The notes beneath the pieces are model-generated. The model worked only from the letters and a program-made list of their open reading frames with translations, was not told the origin of the DNA and searched no databases. From Tetrapyrgos nigripes (taxonomy: Eukaryota; Basidiomycota; Agaricomycetes; Agaricales; Campanellaceae): a stretch of DNA of 64,000 nucleotides. Positions within the stretch are counted from its first letter, which is position 1. Every line of letters starts with the position of its first letter. Both the position numbers and the translations under genes were made by a program. The DNA is taken from contig JAACJM010000270.1 of NCBI GenBank assembly GCA_013368315.1, positions 1 to 64,000 of the forward strand. Reading direction: 5' to 3'. Positions 10,705-21,740 of this stretch are shown one piece after another.

Positions 10705-12097
10705 TTAAACCACCACAGAATCTCCTCTACTGACTTCCTGAATATCATTCTCCCCATCTTGAGTGCCATGTCCCTGTGTGGATGCTTGTGGATCAGATTG
10801 GGATGATGGAGCAGGAGCCGCAAATTCCAGAGGTTGAGAAAGACTCTTGATAATGGAGTCTTGCTGGTTCTTGTAGAAGTGGGAGAGGAGGATGATTGTG
10901 GTGGGATAGATTGTTTCCAGGTGGGGCAGCATTGTGAGCATGTAAATTCCTACAGAATTGTCATACCCTGGATTAAATACACTGGGCATGTCTAGAATCT
11001 GGGTTTCAAAATGTTGTTAGGATTCAAGTTCTAAAAATGCACAAATGATTACCTACCCAGGGAATGCAATAGATTATACCAGACTGGACTAAGAGTACCA
11101 GTATCTGCTCCGCTCGGCTTTTTGTATTTAATTTGCCAAGGTGAGCTTTCACAGATTCTCTCTAGTGCCTGTTGAGAAATCAAGTTAAGGCTGGGAACTA
11201 AGGAGCCAACAGTCTGCTGTCTGTTTACAAAGCCTTCTTTGCAATCAGAAGAGTCGCTGTGAGGTTGGTGAGGATGAGTGATATTGGCATTATCACTCTG
11301 ATAGGTTGAGCTGTGTCCTGTACAGTATTAATGTAAGGCTGGGTTCAATAAAGCAACAAAAGATATACATACAAAATTTGCATCAAGGGATGCCTTGATG
11401 GTAAGAAAGGCATCATATATACTACATCCTAAATCCAGAAATGTCAGCTCAACAACACTCCAAAGTAAGTATGGTGTGGATTCTTACCTAATGATTGAGC
11501 AATACAGAAAAGAAGAATCCCTCTCGGAATAGTTTCCCTTTGAAAAATGATCCATGCCCTCCAAACCACAATTGTATCCCCCAGAAAATACTATCAGCAT
11601 ATACTTCAGTATTTAGATGAGGAATTCGAATAGCACAGTGAAACTCACACTAATTCTTGCCAGTACTGTCTGCATCAATCCAATTGTAATCATGGTTGGA
11701 ACAGGGTTATATGTCTGATATGCCAACCCTTGGATCTGAACTATATAAAATATCTGATCTGCCACCATGATGCATGCTGAGCTTGTAAGCATGATTGCAC
11801 ATGCAGCCACCAGAAATAATTGCATTGGTGACTGTCGAAGTCCTTGCTGACTAGGTCCATGTTTGAAATTGTGTCAGAAAAGTTTGGGACAAGCATACCA
11901 TAGCAGCAAGATGGTAGAAATGGTAATCAAAAGCTCAATGGCTGGATAGCAAGGCAATGAATAGGGAGATACATTAAAGTTGAACATTGGGCTCTGAACC
12001 TACCAAAGCAAAGTCCTTCAACTGCATTTTCCACTAAAGCCTCTTGAATGCCAGTGATATCTGAAGATGTAAGAAAGGAAGATTGCATCCTTGACAT
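10705..12097 (-). CDS. Multi-pass membrane protein, intron-rich (fungal 7-TM-like family)
   Basis: Uncharacterised plasma/endomembrane protein family of Agaricomycetes. About eight exons: 12097-12004, 11941-11899, 11850-11649, 11590-11488, 11428-11373, 11317-~11228, ~11165-11057 and ~10992-10705, with GT..AG introns of 40-65 nt. Start ATG 12097 gives MSRMQSSFLTSSDITGIQEA. Hydrophobic segments follow: IELLITISTILLL; LFLVAACAIMLTSSACIMV; a DTIVVWRAWIIF block; MPISLILTNLTATLLIA; ILVLLVQSGIIYCIPW; and YMLTMLPHLETIYPTTIILL. The cytoplasmic-type tail is Ser/Gln-rich. The frame is open in all exons I joined except the exon 6/7 junction, which I could not fix. A truncated paralogue with its upstream region lies at 39885-40392. 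Resembles DUF6534/6533-type families; the exact Pfam is unsure. Confidence 0.65.
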
Positions 12098-12798
12098 TTG
12101 CGAGGATTGCAGCAGAGAAGAATTGGGTACGCAGGCCAGTGGTTGTTACAATGGCATTATTTCATCTGTCCTTAAATATCTGTCGGTTTGCTGTAGATCC
12201 CATTTCACGAGGAAATTGTGGCCACCACTGCGCGCAGCATCATGATGAGAACGAGGCCCAAATTGAGTGATTGATGGTGGGAGGAGGCAGCCAATCAGAC
12301 CTAATGAGCATAGCCACGCGCAGAAACGATGTGTGTAATAATGATGGCCCCGTAGTTACATATTTGGCACTGAAGCCACTGTTCTCAAATGATGAATGTT
12401 GCTCTACTGTATACATCTTGTAGCAGACTTGTTCAATACAAGGGAGAAGCAAGAAGAGCAGAGACGAGGAACATCCCTACGTTGATGGATATTCCGCAGT
12501 GCTAGTCTGGATATCTTCGGTTGAGACTAGATAGATGTAATGATCATATCATGATATTGATAGATGCACAAAGACTCTAAGATCATTTGAGCGGAGCAGC
12601 ATCATTAATCTATCTAGCTAAGAGCTATATACAAGATGATTTCTACACGAAAGACAGAATTCAAACTGTCATGGGAACGAGCATGATGTGTAAATGGCAT
12701 GTGCCTTGCCACTAAGTGTAGGAACTGAGGCAACATACAAGGCATGAGAGGGTTTGGCAATGGAAGATTACACCTCACTTGGTTCACAAGCGCTGTTC
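12098..12798. repeat. Upstream region duplicated with the membrane-protein gene
   Basis: No gene. This 5' flank is similar to 40393-40997 (shared phrases TTTCATCTGTCCTTAAATATCTGTC, TGTAATGATCATATCATGATAT and ACAAGCGCTGTTCC). About 110 bp around 12222-12358 is extra in this copy. Similarity ends at GCTGTTCC(G/A)G, where CAGTGTTGCC begins here. Confidence 0.7.
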
Positions 12799-12970
12799 CG
12801 GCAGTGTTGCCGAGGTCCGGTTCGGGTCAGGTCCAGCCAAAATTTTCTGGCCCTCGACCCGGACCTACGGGGTCGGTCCACCTTCTCGTTGGACCTTGAC
12901 CCTGGACCTGCTGGACCCAGTTCAAGAGGGTCGGTCCAGGGTCGGCCCTGGTCCTTCGTTCTCTCGTTCT
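12799..12970. mobile_element. GC-rich insertion terminus, hAT-like
   Basis: Sequence starting CAGTGTTGCCGAGGTCC at 12799 is packed with GGTCC/GGACC and CCCTGG words. It begins exactly where the paralogous copy at 40997 continues with different DNA, so it is an insertion boundary. CAGTG..TG starts and CG-rich subtermini are common in hAT elements. The opposite end was not found. Confidence 0.35.
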
Positions 12971-13114
12971 CTGCCCATTCCCACTGTTGATCACTCTTTT
13001 TGCTATCTTGCAACGCCTTTAGACCCTTACCCACTTCTGCCTCGGGCTCTCATGCTCGTCCAGAACAACCCCGTCTACCCCTCCTCCGCCTCGATTCAAT
13101 GCCAGGGAAATGAC

Positions 13115-13280
13115 TGGTAAACTTGGTGTCACAGTCCTTAAGGAATAGCACGGGGTACGCGGGAATTGCGGGAGGACGGGAACAGGGGAGGCGGGAACGG
13201 GTGCGGGATACAAATTGGGAATTTGACCATATCCCGCCCCTGTAACACGGGATTCCCGTCCCCGCCAAGCGGGTCATAGC
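13115..13280. mobile_element. GC-rich hAT-like terminal sequence
   Basis: Begins near CACAGTCCTTAAGGAATAGC and contains repeated CGGGAA/TTCCCG words. Its start matches the reverse complement of the end of the hAT relic near 21740 (ACTGACATTAGGGAACAGTACGGG), suggesting the same family. Only one end is recognised. Confidence 0.35.
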
Positions 13281-13385
13281 TGATCTGTCAAGCCAATGAT
13301 GAGCCGAGAGCCGACTCAAAGCCGAACAACCAAGCGAGGCCAGAACTATACAGTTTTACTGGATATGAGCCTATAGGTTCGGATC

Positions 13386-13468
13386 AAGCTCCCTTCTACG
13401 GCATGACGTGGTCCTTACTGCATTAGGCAGTGCTCGCATGCTCACGCGGACCTTCGTAGAAGGGGCTT
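13386..13468. repeat. Inverted repeat (83-bp hairpin)
   Basis: AAGCTCCCTTCTACG (13386-13400) pairs with CGTAGAAGGGGCTT (13455-13468), and GGTCC (13410-13414) with GGACC (13448-13452) inside it. Could be a tiny MITE or a palindromic element end. From 13469 to 13862 I see no gene. Confidence 0.6.
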
Positions 13469-13862
13469 GTTCCAGAGTCCATTATTTGTAGGACCTGCCC
13501 GACGGTCTCTACACGTCGTCCGCTCCCTTCCCACTCTCTTTTATTCTTCTACATCGTCATTATCCGATATAAAACTCTAATATACTTCACTTTTATCTCT
13601 AATTTTCGCGCGAAATTGGAACAAAAACAACGTGTCAAAATCGGCCTCAAAACAGCAGTGCGGGTACCAGTACTTTTAGAGCAGCTTTGAGGTGAGTGAC
13701 ATTGCGGCTTCAACACATCTTCATTACATCTAATCAGCTCAGATACGTCTACAGGCACTCTTTTCTGGTCCAATTTACCCCAGAAACACATCCAACACGG
13801 TCTAATTGTGCAAGGACGCGGTCTTGTGTATCCCCTCACTCCTTCCATCCAATAATCTCAAG

Positions 13863-14345
13863 ATGGTTGACGAGAATACACCCGGTACACCTTCAATATC
13901 CCAAACCACGTGCATTGCTCCTCCTGAAACACCACGAAAGCGTAAGGAGCCCACGATTCGTCATGCCACCTCCAGTCCGTGCCTCCAGCCAGGTATCAAG
14001 GCCAACCTCTCGAAAAATCTGTCAGTAGAAAATGTCAAACTTCGACTGAAGGATCTGCTGGGCCTACTGTTCACGCCTGGCGACTTCCAGGCTCACCTCA
14101 TACACCGCATCTTGCGTGGTTACAATTCTTTTTTGGTTGCGGGCACTGGGTATGGCAAGAGTTTGGTGTTTGAAGGGGTATCTAAGTTGGCAGGGAAGAG
14201 GAAGCTGGTGATAGTTATCTGTCCTCTGAAGGCATTGGAACGCGATCAAGTGAGTGATACTGGTCTATTGTAGCAATGATTCATAACTAACCTTTCTTTT
14301 TTTTTTTGCACAGGTTGAACACGCCACAGCCAAAGGTATAAAGCT
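13863..14345 (+). pseudogene. Second RecQ-like helicase, 5' stump
   Basis: ATG 13863 opens a Pro/Thr-rich leader, then LRLKDLLGLLFTPGDFQAHL and Walker A AGTGYGKS (about 14138-14161), then CPLKALERDQ. An intron (GTGAGT near 14250 to GCACAG near 14312) leads into VEHATAKGIKL and a stop near 14348. The rest of the helicase (DEAH box, C-terminal domains) is absent. From 14346 to 14714 no gene is recognisable, so the truncation predates and is separate from the transposon at 14715. Different from the copy at 3296 in leader and Walker A (Tyr instead of Ser). Confidence 0.65.
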
Positions 14346-14714
14346 GTGACTTGGGCCAATTCAAGATCCACATATTGAATATGGAAGAGGGCAGAAAGAG
14401 GTTCTCGTCTCTCTGCATGAACATCCCAACCCGATGTCTGACCTGCGGCTCTTGAGAGTTGAAGAGAAATTCCAAGAGAGAGAATACGGAGAGAGAAAGA
14501 TAGACCAAAAGTGAGAAGACAAGTTGTAATTGTTCCTGTTTTCCTTTGCACCTGTATTGGGAGCTGAGCTTCTGCTCCCAGAATGCGTCGCCATAGAGTA
14601 GCATTGCGACGGACAACGAAAAGTGAGTCTTGACTGAGACAAGCCCCTTTTCGCGACAGCTGCGCTCGTTTTCTCATGCACGCAGGTTTGCCACCAAGTC
14701 CATGACTTTAGCTT

Positions 14715-17700
14715 CAAGGGGGTCTGGGCCGGGAAATCCTGTACCGGGGGTTAGTAGGTAGGTTCCCCAAATGAGGTGTAAATTTTTTTTTGTGACCCCT
14801 TCTGAGCAACAGTGCCAGAGCACCAAATGATGATCTAGTAGTGATATTTCATAGTGTAGTTCTACTCATGTACATTACTGAGCGGTTATTCTGCCGCAGC
14901 TCAGCTTGTTTCAAACAAAAACAAATTTTTATTTCCAATTTCTGTATGGCTTCGAGTGCGTCTGCATCGTCAGATGCAGGACTGGTTATATACTAAGGAA
15001 GCGTATACCCCTCCCACTAATCTAATTTATCAGGCAAATCTTACCATAGGCTCTGATGGAAGGGTCCTATGCCCGAACTGCAACCAATGACGTGGTGTAG
15101 GAAGCGGCGGTTTGGAAAACTTCAAGAAATGGCATTATCTATTGAAAGAATGTATACAAGAAGAAGAGAAGTACTGAAAATCCCAACAGTCAAAGCAGAG
15201 AACCATGGATAGCTTTTTCCGTCGCAAACCTCCTGCAATATCCGTTCCAAGTCTCACTCCAGCACCTAAAATTGTCAAACCTGCGAAAGCAACATCTCAG
15301 TGTCCCAGTCCTGACCTGGAGATACTTGATGGACCACAAGGACCACACCATACATCCTCTGTTGTGTTGTCGACGTTGGGAGAAGATCAGTCCCAAGTCT
15401 CGGCATTTGCTGAGCTCGAGACATTGGCCCTTTGTATTCCCAATACACTTCGGAAAACCCCACATCCTCTCGACGTCTTCATAAACGAACCAAGAACATT
15501 GACACAAGATGAGACGCTGACAGGAGATGCGCTGTTTGAGGAATCTATCAACCCAGTTCTTGATAACGTGTTTCAGGGAAAGTTGAGTGTAGAAGTGAAG
15601 GAGATGGTTCAGGAAGGAAAGGAAGGGGTGCTTGGGTTCTGCCGCCTGGCTCGTTATTTGATAGAGATGAAGGGTGTGAAGCCTGGAGTCCTTCAGGCAC
15701 AAGGTGACAGATTAAAAGACCCGATATTAGAATTGTGAGTTTCCTGCATCGTTAACATAGAAAACACCTCACCATTTTCAGGTACCCCAACGCATATCCC
15801 ATGCCTGCTGGCAGCAGAAAAGATGACAGAGTCAGCCAATCCCCTTCCGATACGCAATGTGCCAGCCACATACCTTCTCCAACGCCTCACGCTCAAACCT
15901 TCATCTGCCCTGGGTATATCTTTCCAATTTTGCCCAACGAGTTGCTGGATTCCAACTACCCATGGCATCTTCACGACGCCAAGGTACTACAGTGGGAGTC
16001 ACCCACTGTTGATATGGCGGAGCGTACCATAGCTTTCCATGCGAAAGCCTGCCCTAAAAAGAAGGCTATACATCCTGGTATCTGCTTCAGCTGTGCTGGA
16101 TTGAAGGAAAACCGATTATTAGCCAATGTCATCAGCCGCATGAGTGATGGAGTACATGAGAACACACCATTGATGTACCAGGGCATGGTGGGGATGATAG
16201 AGATTGTGCGTCGAAAGACCCGCCAGGTTGACGGGTTTCGGTTAGGAAGACTGAACATGTCGAAACAGTTATGGGTAGTGATGGGGAAGGTGGATGACCA
16301 CAAGCGTCTGCTAATAGCATTGGCAAGCGGCAAGGCACAGAATAGTGACTGGCTGCTTCATGTTGCTCTTCAAAAGGGTCAGAGTACGCAGGCAATTCTT
16401 GGCCTGTACGAGGAGGCTGCAAAGGGAATATATAAGCCAAAGTTGTACACAGAGGAGCAGATGATGAAGGGCCTGCTGTTATGGAGACTGGGTGGAGTAC
16501 GAGTAGCTTCAATGGCTCACCGAATGTTTGGACTTCCCAGTATGACAACTCTCCGAAATCACTCCACTATCCCACCTCTCATTGCCTCTCCTGCATTTCC
16601 TATTGCCCATGATATCTCAAGGAACGTTGAAGCGTCGTTCAAGGGAGACTTTGGTGAGCTGTTGAAGTCAACTCCAGATGTCTGGCACATCGTGCTTATG
16701 TTTGATGAAATAGCTGTTGAGAAGCATTTGCGCTGGGACCCGAAAACAAACAACATCCTAGGAGTCTGCCGAGAGCATGGACAGTCGGTTACCCTTGAGC
16801 TGAATACGGAGGAGGATTTAGACGTTCTCATGAATGAGCTGCATCCTTTGGAAGAAGGAAAGGAGCCGTGTGTACATTATGCTGGCGAGGTGGGTCTATT
16901 GAATCTGATTCTCACACAAATGTTGACTTACAATACATATGCAACCTGTTCTCCTATAGGCTACAGTTGGCGCCATTGGTATCATCAGTGGTGATAAACG
17001 AATATACAGTGCTCGACCTATTCTTGTATCTGGAACATGCAAATGGGAGCAGGGCCTTAAGCATGCCGAGCTGATTGCGCTGGTTGTCAAAACCGTCATC
17101 TCCACACTCACACATTTGAAGATTTCGCATCGAATCGTTTCCCTTGCATCTGATGGCGAGACTCGCAGGGGAAAGTCGCTCGTGTCCCTCACCATGAAGG
17201 AGAAGCTTTCTACAGACTCAAAACTATACCCGCTGCTGTCTGCTCTCTGTTTCATGAACTTGCTGGTGGGCCAAGATGACATCACAGCAGATAAAGACTT
17301 TCGCCACACTTTCAAATGTCTTCGCAATCGTTTAATATCACGGGGAGTGGTTGTTTTAGACCAAGTCCTCACACCAGACATTATCAAGAGGCACCTTCGT
17401 GACGCAGGATTCCAAGACTCACACATCCGCTCACCTTTCCACCCCAATGACAAACAAGATGTCGTGCTGGCATACAATTTGTTGTGGGATATCTGGTCAC
17501 TTTTACCAGCTCCGGAGGGATCTCAGCCTGGCTATAGGAATGCCCGAGATGCGTTGATCCTTCTTGGTGTATTTCTGAAGTCACTCCTGTTCCCATACAT
17601 TTGTGTCGACCTCACCCTATCTGAGCAGCTGCAGTACTTTAGTATTGCTGCTCATCTCGGTCTGGTTCTTTTCAGAGCAGCTGGAAAAGACTTTCTTCCT

Positions 17701-20502
17701 TCACTCCTCTTCACCGACATCATGATCACTATAAAAAATGTCTATTTCTGCGTTGCAAAAACCAAGATAGAAAATCCAGACACAAAGTTCTACCTAATCC
17801 TTCTGGGTACCGACCGTCTCGAAGTCCTCTTTGGAATCATTCGTACTATGGTCGGCAATGACTCAGGAGCTGATATCCTGCAGTTCACTGAAAGAGGCAC
17901 TGCAACGACAGAAATAGCCAGCATCCTTGCACAATATCCCAACTGGGACCGTAGCCCACGACGCCTTCGTCTACCTTTTGTTGATTGGAATGGCCAGCGG
18001 ACGACTTTGGGTAACCAAGCCGACCACGTCAGCCCAGCTTCATGGAGAGGTGATGTCTCGGTTGGGCTAGTCAATGTGCTCACCTGCTGGAAAAAGGGTC
18101 TTCAGACACTGCAGACGGAATCTGTGATCAAAGGAGAAATGGCACACCTTTTGGAAGAGTTGTTAGCTATTGATGATCATGCTGGCGTGGATATCCTGTC
18201 TCCCTGTGGCAACCTTTTGCTTGAGCAGCCTATTGATGCTGAAGAGGACGAAGAAGATATAGTGGAAGAGAATAACGACGAAAATAATGACAAACCTTCA
18301 AATCGTGTAATTGGTGCTGGATTCAATCCAGAAGTGGAGGATGCCATTTACGCAGACATTCCGCTGGAAGTGGGTACTGGTACGAAGTTCGACACCTTTG
18401 TGACAGTGCGGTCTTCAGGTAGACAAGTCAATAAAGCTAGTTTCTTGTCCTCGAGGCTTCATGAACACAAGAACTCAACTTCAACAGATCGTCTCAAACG
18501 ATACCAAGGTGTGCCTAGATATAACCTATCAGTCATGACATCGACTATTCTTGGCGACGAGTCAGCATTTGGTGTGCCTACCCTCATCGTATCTGATCCC
18601 ATTGTCTCTCCGCTCTGCCATGATGATCTTATCTTCCTCTGCTTTGGTGAAGTAGTCCGCATTGATGCTGGAAGTCAGTCAGTTGAACAAATCTCGCATG
18701 AGATACTGACAGAAAGCGATGTCTACATCACCTTCCAGCTTCTTCAGCTCATACCAGCCACAATGGACGATGACCCAACTATGAAACACGACTGGTGTTC
18801 TAAGAAGGCTCTTGGAACTGCCCAATACAAAGTTCGCGGCCGTCTGATTGTACCGGTCAACCCTGCGGCTGTCATTCCAGAAAATCGGGATGTATCAGCT
18901 TTCTATCTCCACGAGAGCAGAGTTTTGATGGGACTCACAGCAACGATGGTAGATACATTGACGGTAAATGATGCACGCACACTGCCGAAGGTCAGAGAGT
19001 CAGTAACATGGTTTCCATTTCAGTACAAAGGTGAGTCTCACCTGTATGATATGCTGCGGGTACCTGACCTATTACCACAGGCAGAGCTTGCTTCCTTGCA
19101 GATACCGAAGCTCTACAATCCCAAGACATCGATGAGGACTGTTGTCCACAATGCACGCCTCCCATTCCACTCAATTACAGCAATGTGCAGTCCATCATAA
19201 ACCATATGGCTGCGCACAAACTCTACGACAACGACCTCCAGAACTACAAAGAGATCTGCGGCCTATGCCTCTCCACAGATGGTGCATGTAGGTTCTACCT
19301 CAAACCAGGAAAGAATCCTGGTGCAAGTGTTCAAATTGACTGGGAAAAGTCGCAAGGATGTCCTGTTTTGAAGAAACTGAAGAAGAGGTTCAAATATGCG
19401 TCAGCGGCCCAGTCTATGGAAAAATCACCTTGTTCAGATGTTCCGACAAAATGCCCACTGTGCTTGGACAAGTCAGCTCCAGCACCTTGGAAATATGGTA
19501 TAAAGGAACACATACGCACTGCTCATGAAACCGCTAATTTCTCTTCATATGAGTATCTGTGGAAATTGTCTGATATGGAAGTCAAGAAGATGGAGTTAGA
19601 GTGGATAAACTGAAAGAAGGAGAAGAAGCGTAGGGGAAGGAAAAAGAACGATGTACCTGTGGTCGTATCCGACGCACACCGCTCAAACGTTGCTTTTAGG
19701 TAAGTTATCTGTTATACTATTGACATTACGCACTGACCTTTTTTACATCACCAGAATAACAGATCTTGAGTATGACGAGGAAGCTGGTGATGACAAATCT
19801 GCAAGTGCATTGCAGTCGGAAGGCAGTGACATAGAGGACATAGAGGATGTGAACTCGGATCATAATACCTGCTTTGATGTACCCGACGAAGCTGTAACTC
19901 AACATCAGGAGACCGGCAATGACCCAGCAGTACTGGAAGACGCACCTGGGTGAGTTCCTCTGTCCATAACTCGTTTCAAAGATAATACTCATCTTTCGCA
20001 GCCAATCTGAAACAACGGAGCAACCTCAGCCAGTGTTAGGTGAAAGCATGGGGAGACGTTGTCCTAGAAGGGTTATTACTGAGCTATTTGTTTGCTCTGG
20101 TTGTGGCCTTGAGGTTTCTGATGAAGAAAAAGACGACGCCAGCTCTGTGGTGAGATGTACAAGGCCGGGATGTGAGAGTGTTTGGGTGAGTAAATGGCAG
20201 TTATATTTGATGGGCTACTGACAGTTTGCTGACATTTTGTAGTATCATATACTTTGTCTTGACCGGGGAGAGGACTTTTCAACACAAAAATGGGTCTGTG
20301 CTGACTGCAAACGGTCAAAGAAGAACAGGTTACACTGATAGATGCAATGAGCTGGCAGAGTGATGGATGTGACCAGATGTAACTACCATATTAGGAACAC
20401 ATGACATCATTAAATCACGTGTAGGTAGGTAGGTTCCCCCCGTCAAGGGCTTATCAACTTTTATAACCCTGGGTATATTGCTTTTTTTTTTGGACCCCCT
20501 TG
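14715..20502 (+). mobile_element. P-superfamily-like DNA transposon with exact ends
   Basis: 5788-bp element. Left end CAAGGGGGTC (14715-14724) and right end GACCCCCTTG (20493-20502) are perfect 10-bp inverted repeats. The 8 bp outside are identical on both sides: TTTAGCTT at 14707-14714 and 20503-20510. Both ends also carry the word TAGGTAGGTTCCCC about 45-75 bp inside. An 8-bp duplication and CA..TG termini fit P elements (and hAT); the encoded transposase supports P. The only gene is the transposase at 15205-20338. A short non-autonomous relative is at 63322-63709. The perfect target duplication suggests recent insertion. Confidence 0.88.
15205..20338 (+). pseudogene. P/THAP9-like DDE transposase with C-terminal PHD finger (one in-frame stop)
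   Basis: Catalyses cut-and-paste of the surrounding element. Seven exons: 15205-15734, 15782-16889, 16960-19030, 19081-19699, 19755-19949, 20002-20185 and 20243-20338. They sum to 1601 codons, in phase throughout. Candidate catalytic residues: Asp485 in MFDEIAVEKH, Asp611 in LASDGETRR and Glu834 in TDRLEVLFGIIRTMVGND. The second interval (223 residues) is large, as in P transposase with its inserted domain. C-terminal parts: a Cys/His region (CGLCLSTDG, CPLCLDKSA, IKEHIRTAH), a basic patch (KKEKKRRGRKK), an acidic linker and a C4HC3 PHD finger (CSGC, CTRPGC, YHILC, WVCADC). No N-terminal THAP domain is visible. TGA at 19611-19613 (codon 1414) interrupts the frame just before the basic patch; it may end the protein at 1413 aa. 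Superfamily assignment is inference from motifs plus the 8-bp TSD. Confidence 0.78.
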
Positions 20503-20984
20503 TTTAGCTTTCTCCTCCCTCCCTCCATCCGGTTGGCTTGAAGGCTTTGTAAACTAGTCAATTAGAGTGTATGGATGCTGTATGTGTAAAATAACAGAAA
20601 AAAATGGGCAAGGAACTCTTTCTCTATGACCCACAACATAGCAACTGACCAAGGCAGAACTAGCTGATGTGGTGTAAATTTACTGATGCACATATGGATG
20701 TAAGAAACTTGTAGTCATGTTACTTGAGGTCTAATATATGTATTGCACTAGTTTTATGTGGGACAAATGGATGTGTTGACTTCTGAGTCAAGTCGAAACA
20801 GGCCCTTCGGATTTCTGGATGCTACTACAAGCCCCTTCTTGCGAAGGTTTAGCTGGCCACGCCCGGCCCAAACAAGGGCTTGCTCCGAGCCTAATGAGCC
20901 TAGTACTTACTCAGTTGTAGTTTTTCGTCTCAACAAAAAAAAAATCTCCCCTAATCTTGTTGAAATGGCTATGTCGACGAGGTT
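20503..20984. other. Gene-free spacer
   Basis: Begins with the right target duplication of the P-like element. Otherwise I see no gene; the last part may be the 5' side of the hAT relic that follows. Confidence 0.5.
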
Positions 20985-21551
20985 GAAGAGACTGTCAAGG
21001 TACGTATTTTGCATTTATCCTGTCATTTCTAGCTTATTGAGCCAGCACTATAGAACCGATTTGATAATCTTCCGTCCCTCACACCTCCAACAGCCCAGAC
21101 CCTTCGAGATGAACTGGACAAATATCTTGACTCTGATCCCGAAGCCGTCGAGGACGTTTTAGCGTGGTGGTATGGCAAGAAAAAGACATTTCCTTGCCTC
21201 TATCGTATGGCACTGGACTACCTGACAATTCCTGGTGCGTTGACTACTGTTACACTATTTAATAAGTCTAACCTTACGTTCCACTGCCAGCAACAATCTA
21301 CTGATGTTGAGCGGCATTTTAGTCAAGGCCGATTGTTGCTGCCATATGTATGCAACCGACTGAAGGCGCAAACAACGCGGTCATTGATGTGCCTGGGTCA
21401 ATGGAGTCCACTTGGTATGATCCACAACGATGATATTAAGGCCGTCGTTCTCTTAGACGAGATCCCACTTGAGGAGGGTGACGAGGATGGTGATATTGAG
21501 ATGCCTGAAGGGTGGGATAGGATTGACTCAGACATAGAGGATGGTATATAG
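20985..21551 (+). pseudogene. hAT transposase, C-terminal relic
   Basis: After an intron ending CCAACAG (about 21091) the frame reads LRDELDKYLDSD...VLAWWYGKKKTFPCLYRMALDYLTIP, then an intron (21235-~21290), then STDVERHFSQGRLLL and SLMCLGQWSPLGMI. This is the hAT C-terminal dimerisation domain. At the second junction one extra A (CAACAATCTACTG) breaks the frame before STDVE. The stop is at 21551 after an acidic tail. The rest of the transposase is missing. The GC-rich sequence at 21600-21740 is probably its 3' subterminal region. Confidence 0.72.
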
Positions 21552-21599
21552 GTACATTTTTAATGTTTATAGCCTAGTCTCCCGTAGTAGTAGGTATTT

Positions 21600-21740
21600 C
21601 CCGCACCCCGTGGGTTCCAACCTCTTTTTGCGCTTCCCGTCAATATCCCCGCTCCCACCAGCCTGGGAACGGGATTTCACGGGGTGTGGTACGGGTTTGA
21701 AAAATTTCCCTGCGGGTCTCCCGTACTGTTCCCTAATGTC
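21600..21740. repeat. GC-rich hAT subterminal region
   Basis: Dense in CCCG/CGGG words and ending CCCGTACTGTTCCCTAATG. The reverse complement resembles the start of the segment at 13115. No gene from here to 23147; that interval is intergenic, with scattered AT-rich and G-rich runs only. Confidence 0.4.

Noticed and set aside
14715..20502. KDZ (Kyakuja-Dileera-Zisupton) transposon
   Set aside because: 8-bp TSD would be compatible, but the protein lacks the CxC zinc clusters and the HxH-type end I associate with KDZ, while DEIAVEKH and TDRLEVLFG fit P/THAP9 better.
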